Positions 50,760 through 60,748 are shown, counted from the first letter of the stretch. The stretch: 64,000 bases of DNA from Vallitalea okinawensis (GCF_002964605.1 NZ_PQDH01000001.1:248001-312000); one strand, 5' to 3'. Notes: generated by a model not told the origin, from the sequence alone. Program-made: numbers and translations.

Positions 50760-51853
50760 TGCAATCTTTAAATATCGGAATCATTGGATTAGGTCTCATT
50801 GGTGGATCACTTGCTAAAGCTATAAAGAGGAGTCACCCTCAAATAGATATTGTTGCATTTGATCAGAATGAAAAATCATTATTACTTGCAAAAGAGCAAG
50901 GCATTATCAATAGTTATACTTTAACTATTGATAGTGCCTTTTCAACAAGGGATATCATCTTTTTATGTTTACCAGTTGAAAAGAACCAACACGTGATTAG
51001 TCAATTAACAGATTTAGTGAATTCTCAATGTATACTAACGGATGTTGGCAGTACGAAGAACTCTATCTGTGAAGCCTTTAATAATGTTGATTTACCTTGT
51101 ACATTTATAGGCGGACACCCTATGACAGGTTCTGAAAAAAGTGGTTTTAAAGCGTCTAAAGCTTATCTGTTTGAAAATGCTTACTATATCCTCTGCCCTA
51201 ACGAGGATGTTCATACTGATCAAGTAGCACTCTTAAAAGGACTCATCGAATCCTTTGGTGCCTTAGTCATCATAATGGATGCCAAAGAACATGATTATGT
51301 GACATCAGCCATCAGTCATGTGCCTCATGTTGTAGCCTCTTCCTTAGTTGCTTTTGTGGAAAGCTTAGATGAACACAACCTCTTACTTAAGCAATTAGCA
51401 GCCGGTGGCTTTAAAGATATAACACGAATTGCTTCATCGTCACCTGAAATGTGGCAAAGTATTTGCTTAGCTAATTCGAAACAGATTGAAGAACAACTGG
51501 ATGTCTTTATGGATGTGATTAGGACCATAAAAAAGTTCATCCAGCGTAAGGATGAAGAAGGACTTTCTCATTTCTTTCAATCAAGTAAAATCTATCGGGA
51601 TTCATTTAAAGTACACGCTTTAGATCCATTGATAAAAACATATGAACTTCGTATTGATGTTGAAGATCAGCCTGGTACTATTGCTCAGGTAGCAACACTC
51701 TTGAGTAAAAATAACCTTAATATAAAGAATATTGGTATAGTTAATAACAGAGAACATGAAAGAGGTATTTTAGAGATTATCTTCTACGATAAAGAAAGTC
51801 GTAACGAAAGCGCTACTTTATTGCAGACCAGCGGGTATAATGTTTATTATTAA
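50759..51853 (+). CDS. tyrA: Prephenate dehydrogenase with C-terminal ACT domain
   Basis: The 364-aa protein overlaps the aroF stop by one base (TAATG). The NAD-binding Rossmann fold starts GIIGLGLIGGSLAKAI, followed by IFLCLPVEKN, TDVGSTKNSI, FIGGHPMTGSEKSGF (catalytic His) and SAISHVPHVVA. The C-terminal ~75 residues (ELRIDVEDQPGTIAQVATLLSKNNLNIKNIGI) are an ACT domain, probably for tyrosine feedback. It converts prephenate to 4-hydroxyphenylpyruvate. Confidence 0.95.
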   Translation: MQSLNIGIIGLGLIGGSLAKAIKRSHPQIDIVAFDQNEKSLLLAKEQGIINSYTLTIDSAFSTRDIIFLCLPVEKNQHVISQLTDLVNSQCILTDVGSTKNSICEAFNNVDLPCTFIGGHPMTGSEKSGFKASKAYLFENAYYILCPNEDVHTDQVALLKGLIESFGALVIIMDAKEHDYVTSAISHVPHVVASSLVAFVESLDEHNLLLKQLAAGGFKDITRIASSSPEMWQSICLANSKQIEEQLDVFMDVIRTIKKFIQRKDEEGLSHFFQSSKIYRDSFKVHALDPLIKTYELRIDVEDQPGTIAQVATLLSKNNLNIKNIGIVNNREHERGILEIIFYDKESRNESATLLQTSGYNVYY

Positions 51854-51888
51854 GGTACAATATTTGAATGTGAAAATGGAGGAAACTA

Positions 51889-53166
51889 ATGCGAATACAA
51901 CCTATAAAAAAATTAGAAGGATCAGTTACTGTTCCTGGAGATAAATCCATCTCTCATAGAGGCATAATGTTAGGCTCATTAGCAGAAGGAACTACCATTG
52001 TTCGTGACTTTTTACCAGCTGCAGATTGTCTATCTACTATATCATGTTTTCGTCAATTAGGTATTGCTATACAGCAAGATGGACAAGATGTCATTGTTCA
52101 GGGTAAAGGTTTAAGAGGCTTATCTCAACCTAAAACTACTTTGGATGTTGGTAATAGTGGTACTACTTTTCGCTTAATGTCCGGTATCCTATCTGCTCAG
52201 GCATTCGATACTGCCCTAACAGGTGATGCTTCTATTCAAAAAAGACCTATGGATCGTATCGTTAAACCTTTAAGACTAATGGGAGCTCAATTGGACGGAA
52301 AAGAAGATGGTAAGTTTGCTCCTATACATATAAAAGGACAATCTCTAAAAAGTATCACTTATAAAAGTCCTGTTGCCAGTGCTCAAGTAAAGTCATCAAT
52401 CTTGTTAGCTGGATTATATGCCAATGGAGAAACGACTGTTATAGAACCTAATAAATCAAGAGATCATACGGAAAGGATGCTAGCTTATTTTGGTCATCCT
52501 TTAGAAATTGACGGTAAGAAAGTAACGACTACAACGTGCAATGAGCTTTATAGTAGAGAAGTCATTGTCCCAGGCGATATCTCATCTGCTGCATACTTTC
52601 TTGTTGCTGGGTCAATTACTCCAAATTCTGAAATTCTTATTAAAAATGTTGGTATCAACCCAACTCGAACAGGTATCTTGGATGTATTAAAGGCTATGGG
52701 TGCTGATATCAATTATTTGAATCAACGAAGTGTTAGCGGAGAGCCTGTTGCTGATCTACAAGTAAAAAGCTCCACACTGAAATCAACTATTATTGGTGGT
52801 GAGGTTATTCCTCGACTTATCGATGAAATACCTGTTATTGCAGTAGCTGCTTGCTTTGCGGAAGGTAAGACCATTATAAAAGATGCTGCCGAACTAAAAG
52901 TAAAGGAATCCAATCGTATTGCTACAGTTGTCAGTGAGCTATCGAAGATGGGAGCTGAAGTTATAGAGACAGAAGACGGTATGGTTATTACAGGTACAGG
53001 TTACCTTAACGGGGCTAAAGTTGAAAGTTTTCATGACCATCGAATAGCTATGTCTTTAGCTGTAGCTGGACTCTTAGCTGAAGGTGAGACATGGATCAAT
53101 AACAGTGATAGCGTGCGTATTTCATACCCACAATTTTATGATGACTTAAAAAAACTAACTTTTTAG
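51889..53166 (+). CDS. aroA: EPSP synthase (3-phosphoshikimate 1-carboxyvinyltransferase)
   Basis: The 425-aa protein has Lys19 in [79 protein letters not shown] and the C-terminal [14 protein letters not shown]. All catalytic regions are intact. It closes the aromatic cluster, 35 bases after tyrA, with GGAGG upstream of ATG 51889. The other shikimate genes are not in this window. Confidence 0.97.
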   Translation: MRIQPIKKLEGSVTVPGDKSISHRGIMLGSLAEGTTIVRDFLPAADCLSTISCFRQLGIAIQQDGQDVIVQGKGLRGLSQPKTTLDVGNSGTTFRLMSGILSAQAFDTALTGDASIQKRPMDRIVKPLRLMGAQLDGKEDGKFAPIHIKGQSLKSITYKSPVASAQVKSSILLAGLYANGETTVIEPNKSRDHTERMLAYFGHPLEIDGKKVTTTTCNELYSREVIVPGDISSAAYFLVAGSITPNSEILIKNVGINPTRTGILDVLKAMGADINYLNQRSVSGEPVADLQVKSSTLKSTIIGGEVIPRLIDEIPVIAVAACFAEGKTIIKDAAELKVKESNRIATVVSELSKMGAEVIETEDGMVITGTGYLNGAKVESFHDHRIAMSLAVAGLLAEGETWINNSDSVRISYPQFYDDLKKLTF

Positions 53167-53174
53167 AAGCAATG

Positions 53175-53206
53175 AAGCTTATTTCAGAGATGGAATAAGC
53201 TTTTTT
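53175..53206 (+). terminator. Terminator of the aromatic cluster
   Basis: AAGCTTATTTC pairs with GGAATAAGCTT and is followed by a run of six T residues. Confidence 0.88.
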
Positions 53207-53229
53207 AGTATTAGAATTATAGGATATAA

Positions 53230-53258
53230 TTGACAAATTGAAGAGTTCATGTTAGACT
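53230..53258 (+). promoter_or_regulatory. Promoter of the first marR gene
   Basis: TTGACA (53230-53235), 17 bases, TAGACT (53253-53258). Confidence 0.7.
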
Positions 53259-53276
53259 TCTAATAGTTAGAACTAC

Positions 53277-53288
53277 AACTAAATAGTT
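53277..53288. promoter_or_regulatory. Candidate MarR auto-operator
   Basis: AACTAAATAGTT is a near-perfect inverted repeat just downstream of the promoter; a further TAGTT half-site lies at 53264-53268. The position suits autorepression. Confidence 0.5.
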
Positions 53289-53306
53289 AGAGAGGTGACT
53301 ATATCT

Positions 53307-53756
53307 ATGTCTCAGGATAAGGGTAATCAAATTCATAAAGTTTTTGATCAGTATATGCCTTACTACTTCAGATACATTAATCCAATAATACATAAAGAGA
53401 AAAATGAGATACATTCTTTAAATGAGAATCAGATAAAGGCTTTATTAGCTATCAATCACTTTAGAAAAGCTACGCCTACATTATTGAGTCATGCTTTAAA
53501 CATTCAAAAGGGTAGCTTAACAACTATTATTAAAGCCCTTATAAAAATGGACTTAATCATTAAAGAATACGATGTTAAAGATGAAAGAACTTATTACCTC
53601 CAACTCACCCCGTCTGGTCAAGAATTTGTCAAATATAAAGAAAAGAAAATCATAGTTGAATTCAATAATCTTTTTGAATCAATGGATGAAGAAAGCCTAA
53701 AAAAAGTAGTTGATGGCTTCAATGCATTAGTACAACATTTTATAAGTTTGGAGTGA
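53307..53756 (+). CDS. MarR family transcriptional regulator
   Basis: ATG 53307 follows GAGAGGTGA; an in-frame GTG at 53295 overlaps that site. The 149-aa product has a winged helix (QIKALLAINHFRKATPTLLSHALNIQKGSLTTIIKALIKMDLI) and the beta wing KEYDVKDERTYYLQLTPSGQEF, with flanking dimerisation helices. It is co-transcribed with the next gene (four-base gap) and is probably autoregulated. The ligand is unknown. Confidence 0.88.
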   Translation: MSQDKGNQIHKVFDQYMPYYFRYINPIIHKEKNEIHSLNENQIKALLAINHFRKATPTLLSHALNIQKGSLTTIIKALIKMDLIIKEYDVKDERTYYLQLTPSGQEFVKYKEKKIIVEFNNLFESMDEESLKKVVDGFNALVQHFISLE

Positions 53757-53760
53757 TGAT

Positions 53761-54639
53761 ATGAGAAATAAAGAATACGATGCTTTTGGTCCATGGATTC
53801 TAGAAATCAACAAAGAACATGCCCTTCCACCACTTTTCGTTGACAATTTTACAGAAAACAACAATTACTTAATGTGTATAAAAATCCCTAGAGATATTGA
53901 ACGGCGAAATGCACAACCTGGAATGAATCTATACGATTATGTTATAGCACTTTATGAGGACTATCTTTATATCCTTAAGCGAGTCGACGATCATGTCATA
54001 ACTCAAACTGTTCCATATAGTGAGATAGAAGGTATTAAGGACTATCGTAACTTACTTGTAGGTGAGCTGACATTACTCTTAAGGCATGGCTCTGTCTCTT
54101 TTCGATATAATACCGTATCCAGTGATATTATCGATCATATAACTTCAATTGTACGTAAACGATATGTTACAGAGGAAAGATCTCTAGATACAACTTGTCC
54201 AACAAATGAAGAGTATATTAAAGGAAAGACAGAAAAGTACTATCAACATTTGGTTAGACTTCTTAAGAAACAAGATGAGCTCATTCATTTCATAGGCTTA
54301 CAATCCCCTTCTAAATTGGAACATAGACAACTCTATAAACGATTATCTTTTAAGTGGATCAATAGTCAGCTGCAAAGCAGCGTTTATCTCTCTAATAAGA
54401 AAGAAGTTATCGTTCTTCAACGAGGAAAGCCCTTTAAATTTTTTAGAGAAGCTGACTACAGTTATAGCCTAACATACATCCCCTACAAACACATAACATT
54501 AGTTCACCGAGCAGATAATGATTTCTCGTCAGAGTTAGAGAACATAATAATCAACACTAAAAAACATAAGTTTAATTACTTCTTTAAGAAAGATAATCAT
54601 TATAAAGATGATGTATATAGACATTTACGAAGTGCTTAA
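53761..54639 (+). CDS. Unknown protein, possible PH-like domain
   Basis: This 292-aa soluble protein is not recognised. Residues ~57-140 form a beta-rich block followed by a helix (YDYVIALYEDYLYILKRVDDHVITQTVPYSEIEGIKDYRNLLVGELTLLL...SDIIDHITSIVRKRY) resembling a bacterial PH domain. A second similar beta block occurs at ~210-265 (SVYLSNKKEVIVLQRGKPFKFF...IPYKHITLVHRADNDF), so it may hold two PH-like repeats. It starts four bases after the marR stop and ends at a terminator. Its role is presumably the target or partner of that regulator. Confidence 0.75.
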   Translation: MRNKEYDAFGPWILEINKEHALPPLFVDNFTENNNYLMCIKIPRDIERRNAQPGMNLYDYVIALYEDYLYILKRVDDHVITQTVPYSEIEGIKDYRNLLVGELTLLLRHGSVSFRYNTVSSDIIDHITSIVRKRYVTEERSLDTTCPTNEEYIKGKTEKYYQHLVRLLKKQDELIHFIGLQSPSKLEHRQLYKRLSFKWINSQLQSSVYLSNKKEVIVLQRGKPFKFFREADYSYSLTYIPYKHITLVHRADNDFSSELENIIINTKKHKFNYFFKKDNHYKDDVYRHLRSA

Positions 54640-54641
54640 AG

Positions 54642-54669
54642 AGAAAAACTCCCATAGGGGAGTTTTTCT
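54642..54669. terminator. Bidirectional terminator between unknown gene and trpS
   Basis: A stem AGAAAAACTCCC/GGGAGTTTTTCT with a short loop lies between the convergent genes, with T-rich arms on both strands. Confidence 0.85.
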
Positions 54670-55672
54670 ATCTTACTAATTCTGGTAAACCAACTTTCTT
54701 CTTAACTTTTCTTAACGTCTTCTGAGCTAAATAATTAGCAGTTTCACCGTTTTTCTTTATAATTTGATCAATATAATCTTTGTTCTTCTGAAGCTCCTTA
54801 TAACGTTCTTGTAAAGGTCTTAATCCTTCAGCAACAACATCACCTACTTCTTTCTTAAAGTCACCATAACCTTTACCTTCAAAGTGAGATTGAACTTCAT
54901 CCATTGTCATACCAGTAAAGCATGAGTAGATTTCAATAAGATTGCTAATACCCGCTTTGTTCCCACGGTCAAAACGTATTTCAGCATCTGAATCCGTAAC
55001 TGCTCTTTTAATCTTATTTCGAATAACATTTGGTTCATCGAGTAGTAAGATATAAGCATTCGGATTTTCGTCGGACTTTGACATTTTTTTAGTAGGTTCT
55101 TGTAAGCTCATTACTCTAGCAGCAACTTTAGCGATATAAGGATCAGGAACTGTGAATACATCACCATTAGCATTATTAAATCGACTTGCGATATCTCTTG
55201 CAAGCTCTAAATGTTGTTTTTGATCATGTCCTACAGGCACTAAATCTGTATTGAATAAAAGGATATCTGCTGCCATTAGAACAGGGTATGTGAAGAGACC
55301 AGCATTGATATTACTCTCATGCTTAGCTGATTTTTCTTTGAACTGAGTCATTCGGTTAAGTTCACCTAAGTGAGTGTAACAATTCAATATCCATGCTAAT
55401 TCTGCATGACCTGATACATGAGATTGATAATAAACAATGTTCTCTTCAGGGTCAATTCCAGCAGCAATGTATTGCATGAGTAGATTTCTTGCATTTTTTC
55501 TTAAATCAGCAGGCTTCTGTCTTACAGTAAGAGAATGCAGATCCACTACACTAAATAAACAGTTGTATTCTTCCTGGAGTAGTAACCAGTTTTTTAGAGC
55601 TCCTAAATAATTACCTAATGTTAGTTGTCCAGTTGGTTGCATACCACTGTATAAAATTTTTTTATCTGACAT
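54668..55672 (-). CDS. trpS: Tryptophanyl-tRNA synthetase
   Basis: Three ATGs follow AGAGAGGTG; the third (55672) has eight-base spacing, giving 334 aa. The HIGH-like motif is PTGQLTLGNYLGA, KMSKS is in KKMSKSDENPN, and the tryptophan pocket DLVPVGHDQKQHLELARDIA is present. It charges tRNA-Trp and is regulated by an upstream T-box with a UGG specifier. Confidence 0.96.
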   Translation of the reverse strand: MSDKKILYSGMQPTGQLTLGNYLGALKNWLLLQEEYNCLFSVVDLHSLTVRQKPADLRKNARNLLMQYIAAGIDPEENIVYYQSHVSGHAELAWILNCYTHLGELNRMTQFKEKSAKHESNINAGLFTYPVLMAADILLFNTDLVPVGHDQKQHLELARDIASRFNNANGDVFTVPDPYIAKVAARVMSLQEPTKKMSKSDENPNAYILLLDEPNVIRNKIKRAVTDSDAEIRFDRGNKAGISNLIEIYSCFTGMTMDEVQSHFEGKGYGDFKKEVGDVVAEGLRPLQERYKELQKNKDYIDQIIKKNGETANYLAQKTLRKVKKKVGLPELVR

Positions 55673-55723
55673 CATCATCACCTCTCTATTATTCTTTCAA
55701 AAAATCGGGATAATTAATACACT

Positions 55724-55975
55724 AAAAAACTCCGTCCCATATAGGACGAAGTTATAATTCGCTAATGCCACCTAATGTGCGTGTTGAGGTACTAACATAC
55801 CCTATCCCTGTAACGTAGGAACCACGTCATAAGCTACTTAACACAAAATTTTAGTATTCTTTTCACTTATGCTCCTCATGAACCCATTCAGAATCACTGT
55901 ATCGTATCGATCTTCCACCAACATCGACTCGCTGTAACGTCATGATGAATCTTACTCTTCTCAATCAACGGATTT
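55724..55975 (-). promoter_or_regulatory. T-box riboswitch (Trp, UGG specifier) of trpS
   Basis: The minus-strand leader has a long Stem I with the specifier context GAAUGG (UGG read from complement 55884-55886), a variant T-box bulge AGGUGGCAUUAGCG (rc around 55760-55774), and a terminator AACTTCGTCC/GGACGGAGTT (55729-55753) followed by TTTTTT. The T-box core departs from the usual GGUGGUACCGCGG but keeps UGGCA. Uncharged tRNA-Trp should prevent termination. Confidence 0.85.
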
Positions 55976-55990
55976 ATTGTATTTGAGTCA

Positions 55991-56019
55991 ATTATATACC
56001 ATGTTTTGTCTTTCGTCAA
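55991..56019 (-). promoter_or_regulatory. Promoter of the trpS T-box transcript
   Basis: On the minus strand TTGACG (56014-56019), 17 bases, TATAAT (55991-55996), just upstream of Stem I. Confidence 0.8.
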
Positions 56020-56106
56020 GAAACATCCCTAGACCTTTAGTAGTATTCCTAGAGTCAAATCAAACATCTTATATATATCCTATGCAAATTCAAATAAGCG
56101 TGTTTA

Positions 56107-58026
56107 TCATTGTGGCTGAGAACTTTGTAGATTAATTAATTTCTGATATTGACTAACTGCTAGAAGATAGTATATGACATATACTATCAGAAACAGTATG
56201 ATTCCAATTAATAAAGGTACGAGTAAACTAATACCCATGAGCTCCTGTAGTACTCGAATTGCAAAATAAGTATGCAATAAACCTAGAAAAAATGGACAAA
56301 AGAAATATAAGCCTACTTGAACATAGATAATTTTCTTTAAGTCTTTATCAGACATCCCTAATTGCATCAACGTTTTTAACGCAATTTGATCCGAAAAAGC
56401 ATCAGTCAGTACTTTAAAATAAAGGATGCTTCCAGTTGCTAAGAGAAATACTAATGCTAAAAAGGCTCCTACAAAGAAAATCACGCCCATTAAATCATAC
56501 TTAATACTTTCATTGACGACGAATAATTTAGATGCAAAGCATATTTTTTCTGCTGGTACAGGTAAATTAAAGAATAGCTGCTTTAATCCTTCATAATTAA
56601 TCTTCGTTTCATCATCAGTTAAATAGCCATAAAACATCTTTTGATCATGTTCCTTTGCCAAATCTTCATATCTTTCATCAGATATAACAATGGATGAATA
56701 TGGCATGAACTGACCAAATAAAGTTGACTTCATCTGCTTGATAATATGAACATCGTTGATGGCAGCCTCAGTATAATTTTTTCCATTTAAGCTTAATATA
56801 ACTTCAGGATGCATAATAACGAAAGCTTCATCCTCATTCATCTTACTTAAGAAAAAATCATCGATACTTCTTTTACCTATAACCTCATCTTGAATCATTA
56901 AGTAATCCGATAGTTTGACAACAGACATATTGACATCATTAGAAAACTCCATTTCCACATCCAGTAAGATATAAGGAATTTCTTTCTTTACAGCTGGTAA
57001 TACTCCTAGTTCATCTAACTCTTCATCAATGTACTGAACGATTGACTCATCATTGGTTGTATAAGTCAATGTAAAAGGGTATTGATATTTTTCTTCTTGC
57101 ATGACTGCATATTTTTGAGACGCAACGGTAGTAAAACAAGTAATTGTAGCTGCAACTAATATGGTAATTACAGCGTATATACGATAATTTTGTCTAATGC
57201 GGTATTTCATCTGAGCAATGATAAAACCATTACTACGCCGGTAATAGAACTTGGGAATTTGACATAATAACTGTAACATAAACGTAATGGACGCTTTAAA
57301 AAATAGAAAAGTACCTAGACTAACAACAAGAATTGTAGTAAGAGCATAGGTGTGAAAATTAGACTTTAATGCTACGCTACTGAGATAATAACCAAATGAG
57401 ATTAAACAGATACCTAAAATACCTGTTATAACTTTTTTAGACGGTACAAGTTCTTCTTTCTCTTTCCCTTTAATTAAATTAATTAGAGATGTTCGTCTAA
57501 TAATAATGAAGTCTTTACATGCCATTAGGATGCTCAATACCAAAAATGTTATTGCTGTTTCTAGGACACCTTTATAAGAAATAAAAAAATCAATGGTCAC
57601 ATCCAATAAACTGACTCTAGCTAGTATCATCATAAATAATTTGCCTAGAACAATACCGATCAACTCACCCATAATAATTGCAAAAGAACTTAAAAATAAG
57701 CTTTCACACACGTATATTTTTGCTACATCACTTTGGCTTATGCCCATCAATGTAAAAAGACCTATCTCTTTTTTTCTCTGATTAAGAAAATAACTTCCAG
57801 AGTACCATATAAAAAAAATAACAAATATAAAGATGACAGTTGCTGTTACATCTCCAGAGGCTGCAAATTCAACACGTATATCTTGTGCTGCTAAAATTTC
57901 TGGATTATGTTTAAGGGCTATAAAGTTATAGTAGATCGCTACAATAGCCGATAAGGTAAAAAAATGTATCCTGTATAATCCCATATTATTATTAAAATTC
58001 TTATAGGAAAGTCTCATCCACTTCAT
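56107..58026 (-). CDS. BceB-type FtsX-like ABC permease
   Basis: ATG 58026 (GGGAGG eight bases upstream) gives 639 aa; a GTG at 58035 overlaps the site. It has an FtsX-like arrangement of about ten membrane segments: one N-terminal, a block at ~50-300, and three at the end, with a ~200-residue extracellular domain (~310-510) between, as in BceB/VraG. It exports or detaches cell-wall-active antimicrobial peptides and serves as flux sensor for the linked kinase. It overlaps the end of the ATPase gene by 26 bases. Confidence 0.92.
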   Translation of the reverse strand: MKWMRLSYKNFNNNMGLYRIHFFTLSAIVAIYYNFIALKHNPEILAAQDIRVEFAASGDVTATVIFIFVIFFIWYSGSYFLNQRKKEIGLFTLMGISQSDVAKIYVCESLFLSSFAIIMGELIGIVLGKLFMMILARVSLLDVTIDFFISYKGVLETAITFLVLSILMACKDFIIIRRTSLINLIKGKEKEELVPSKKVITGILGICLISFGYYLSSVALKSNFHTYALTTILVVSLGTFLFFKASITFMLQLLCQIPKFYYRRSNGFIIAQMKYRIRQNYRIYAVITILVAATITCFTTVASQKYAVMQEEKYQYPFTLTYTTNDESIVQYIDEELDELGVLPAVKKEIPYILLDVEMEFSNDVNMSVVKLSDYLMIQDEVIGKRSIDDFFLSKMNEDEAFVIMHPEVILSLNGKNYTEAAINDVHIIKQMKSTLFGQFMPYSSIVISDERYEDLAKEHDQKMFYGYLTDDETKINYEGLKQLFFNLPVPAEKICFASKLFVVNESIKYDLMGVIFFVGAFLALVFLLATGSILYFKVLTDAFSDQIALKTLMQLGMSDKDLKKIIYVQVGLYFFCPFFLGLLHTYFAIRVLQELMGISLLVPLLIGIILFLIVYVIYYLLAVSQYQKLINLQSSQPQ

Positions 58027-58777
58027 GAATTGCACCTCCCATAGAAGCTAATAGGTCCAAAATACGATTGTAGAATTCTTGGCGTTGATTTCCTTTGTTA
58101 AGTTTTGTATGAATTTTACCATCTTTAATAAAAATAATCTGTTTACAAAAGCTGGCTGTATAGGGATCATGGGTCACCATTAAAATAGTCGCTCCAAGCT
58201 CTCTATTGAGTTTTTCTAGATACTTCAAGAATATGGTTGCAGATTTTGAATCCAATGCTCCCGTCGGTTCATCGGCAAGTATCACTGATGGATTACTTAT
58301 CATCGCTCTTGCTGCAGCAGCTCTTTGCTTTTGACCACCAGATAATTGATAGGGATACTTTTCTAAGTGATCCTTTATACCTAAAAACTGACAAAGACCT
58401 TCTACCCGCTTAATTATTTCTTTAGCAGGAACATCTTGTAGCGATAGTGGTAATGCAATATTGTCTTTAATGGTCATGTTATGCAATAAGTTAAAGTCCT
58501 GAAACAAGAAACCAATGTGATCTCTTCTAAAGCTGGCTAGAGCTTTATTATTCAAACAACTAATATCTTCACCTTTGAAAACCACTTTCCCTGATGTAGG
58601 CTGGTCAATAGATGCAACTAAATTGAGTAATGTAGTTTTTCCTGCTCCAGAGGGTCCCATAATACCAATAAATTCACCTTTATTCACTGTTAGATCAACA
58701 CTGTCTAAGGCTATCGTTTTAAGACTCTTATTATGATATATTTTTGTTAATTTCTTACTCTCTATGATGGGTTTCAT
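58001..58777 (-). CDS. BceA-type ABC transporter ATPase
   Basis: ATG 58777 follows GGAGG by seven bases; product 258 aa. Walker A GPSGAGKTT, Q-loop FLFQDFNLL, signature LSGGQKQR, Walker B VILADEPTGALDS and H-loop VTHDP are intact. A ~20-residue tail (LDLLASMGGAIHEVDETF) follows the core. It pairs with the overlapping FtsX-like permease and the upstream two-component system as a BceRSAB peptide-resistance module. Confidence 0.95.
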   Translation of the reverse strand: MKPIIESKKLTKIYHNKSLKTIALDSVDLTVNKGEFIGIMGPSGAGKTTLLNLVASIDQPTSGKVVFKGEDISCLNNKALASFRRDHIGFLFQDFNLLHNMTIKDNIALPLSLQDVPAKEIIKRVEGLCQFLGIKDHLEKYPYQLSGGQKQRAAAARAMISNPSVILADEPTGALDSKSATIFLKYLEKLNRELGATILMVTHDPYTASFCKQIIFIKDGKIHTKLNKGNQRQEFYNRILDLLASMGGAIHEVDETFL

Positions 58778-58867
58778 CATCAAGCCTCCTCCCATATTAA
58801 CTATTCTTTCATTTATTATAGTGGAGACTAAGACTGTGTTCCATCGCTTTACGTGACATCTACAGTT

Positions 58868-59899
58868 CTAAAGTGACATTTTTGTAACATGCAAATCCAC
58901 TAACTGGCTAAACTCTATTGTGATACAGGTGCCCTTGTGAACCTCAGACTCAATACTTACTTCATGGCCCAGTTGATTAGCAATCTTATGGACCAAATAT
59001 AGTCCCATACCTGTGGAGCGATTACCTTTGCGTCCATTTTCACCAGTAAAGCCTTTATCCCATACCCGCTCAATATCTTGTATAGGAATACCTAACCCAT
59101 TGTCTCTTATGGATAAATAAATCTTTTCTTCATTTTTGAATGAATTAATTTCAATCCAACCATTTTCTTTTCCATATTTACAGGCATTATTGAATAACTG
59201 TTCACATATATACGTCAGCCATTTTGTATCTGTTAATACTTCATGGTTCAAATCCCCCAGCCTTATTTCCATGTTACTATGTATAAAGAGGTTCATATTT
59301 GATTTTATAACTTCTTTAATTAATGTATCAAGATGCACCTCTTGATAGGATAAGTCTTCACTTAAACTATTGGCTCTACTGATATGAAGAACTTGTCCCA
59401 CTAAATACCTTAAGCGATCAATTTCTATCCTAAGTTCTTTTGCCTTATCAGTACTAAAGTTTTCTACTTCACAAGCTATAAGCTCTAATACTGTAATGGG
59501 CATTTTGATCTCGTGTGTCCATTTCGTTATGTAATCATTGATTTCATCCATTTTATCTTTGATTTCTAATACTTTTAAATCACTTTTAGCTACATGATAT
59601 CTATGTATTTTTCTAATCAAATCTTCTTCTACGGATTGTCCCAGTATAGGTACGTTATTATGCACGTCATTTTCTTGGAGTTGATGATGTAGCTGGTCAT
59701 AGCTATTTTTCCACCGTCTAAACAGTATCGTTTCTCTCATCAAGATGGTAAACATAATAACCAGGTTAAGGTACATAATGTCTTTCAAGCTTTGACTTAG
59801 TGGTACACTCGTAGCTAAAACACTATCCATTAAACTGAGTATTAGACCATCAAATAGTAGACGATACAAATGTTGCTTAATAAATTTCATTATACTCAT
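58868..59899 (-). CDS. BceS-type intramembrane-sensing histidine kinase
   Basis: The 343-aa kinase has only two membrane segments (residues ~12-28 and ~42-57) with a very short extracellular loop, the mark of BceS-like kinases that sense through their ABC transporter. H-box His129 lies in KWTHEIKMPITVL; N-box NNACKYG, DNGLGIP and GMGLYLVHKIANQLG follow. The start ATG overlaps the response-regulator stop (ATGA). It phosphorylates the preceding OmpR-type regulator. Confidence 0.93.
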   Translation of the reverse strand: MSIMKFIKQHLYRLLFDGLILSLMDSVLATSVPLSQSLKDIMYLNLVIMFTILMRETILFRRWKNSYDQLHHQLQENDVHNNVPILGQSVEEDLIRKIHRYHVAKSDLKVLEIKDKMDEINDYITKWTHEIKMPITVLELIACEVENFSTDKAKELRIEIDRLRYLVGQVLHISRANSLSEDLSYQEVHLDTLIKEVIKSNMNLFIHSNMEIRLGDLNHEVLTDTKWLTYICEQLFNNACKYGKENGWIEINSFKNEEKIYLSIRDNGLGIPIQDIERVWDKGFTGENGRKGNRSTGMGLYLVHKIANQLGHEVSIESEVHKGTCITIEFSQLVDLHVTKMSL

Positions 59900-60570
59900 T
59901 GCATCATATACCCCTCTCCTTTTTTGGTTTTAATACAGTCTTTTAAGCCAAGTTCCTCAAGTTTCTTTCGCAAGCGATTGATATTAACAGTCAAAGTATT
60001 GTCGTTAACAAATTGATCATCATCCCACAAAGCTCTCATTATTTTATCTCTACTAACAATCTTATCTTTATTTAAAAGCATGGTATGTAATATACGGCTC
60101 TCATTTTTAGTTAATTCAAGTTTGATATCATTCATCTTTAATGTATGGTCGCCTAAGTTAAACACGGCGTTACCAATGCTCATTGTCTGCATTTGCTGAT
60201 CTGTATAGGCATACGTTCTTCTCAGAATTGCAGCTATTTTAGCACTTAGCACTTCTACAGAGAAGGGTTTTGTGATGTAATCATCCCCACCTGAATTCAT
60301 AGCCATTATAATATCCATATCTTGATCACGGCTTGATAAAAACAGTATAGGACATTTAGAGAACTCACGTATCTTGTAACACCAGTAAAAACCATCAAAG
60401 TAGGGTAAGTTAATATCCATGAGTACAAGATGTGGATTTATTTGAATAAACTCGTCCATTATTTTCTCGAAATTCTTTATTTTTATTACTTCATAACCCC
60501 ATCTTATTAGATGCTTGGCTAATTTATCACATAACTTTTCATCATCTTCAACTAAAAGGATCTTATACAT
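59896..60570 (-). CDS. OmpR/PhoB-type response regulator (BceR-like)
   Basis: The 224-aa regulator has a receiver domain with Asp52 (LVLMDINLPYFDGF), Thr/Ser and Lys switch residues (LFLSSRDQDM, YITKPF), and a C-terminal winged helix (ELTKNESRILHTMLLNKDKIVSRDKIMRALWDD, NRLRKKLEEL). It probably activates the BceAB genes behind it. The gene is first of a four-gene minus-strand unit. Confidence 0.95.
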   Translation of the reverse strand: MYKILLVEDDEKLCDKLAKHLIRWGYEVIKIKNFEKIMDEFIQINPHLVLMDINLPYFDGFYWCYKIREFSKCPILFLSSRDQDMDIIMAMNSGGDDYITKPFSVEVLSAKIAAILRRTYAYTDQQMQTMSIGNAVFNLGDHTLKMNDIKLELTKNESRILHTMLLNKDKIVSRDKIMRALWDDDQFVNDNTLTVNINRLRKKLEELGLKDCIKTKKGEGYMMQ

Positions 60571-60602
60571 TCTCTCACCTCATCATTTACTCATTCTTCT
60601 TT

Positions 60603-60631
60603 ATCATAATCAATAATCCCAGAAAAAGCAA
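60603..60631 (-). promoter_or_regulatory. Possible promoter of the bceRSAB-like operon
   Basis: On the minus strand TTGCTT (60626-60631), 17 bases, TATGAT (60603-60608). The -35 box is weak. Confidence 0.45.
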
Positions 60632-60748
60632 ATTCCTAAAATATATATCTGACACTGAATACATTGTACTTAAAGATTTTATTCTCTTTGAATGACTTAA
60701 CTTCTTTCAGGTTATACTATAGCTACTAATTTTGTTATGGAGGTTATT

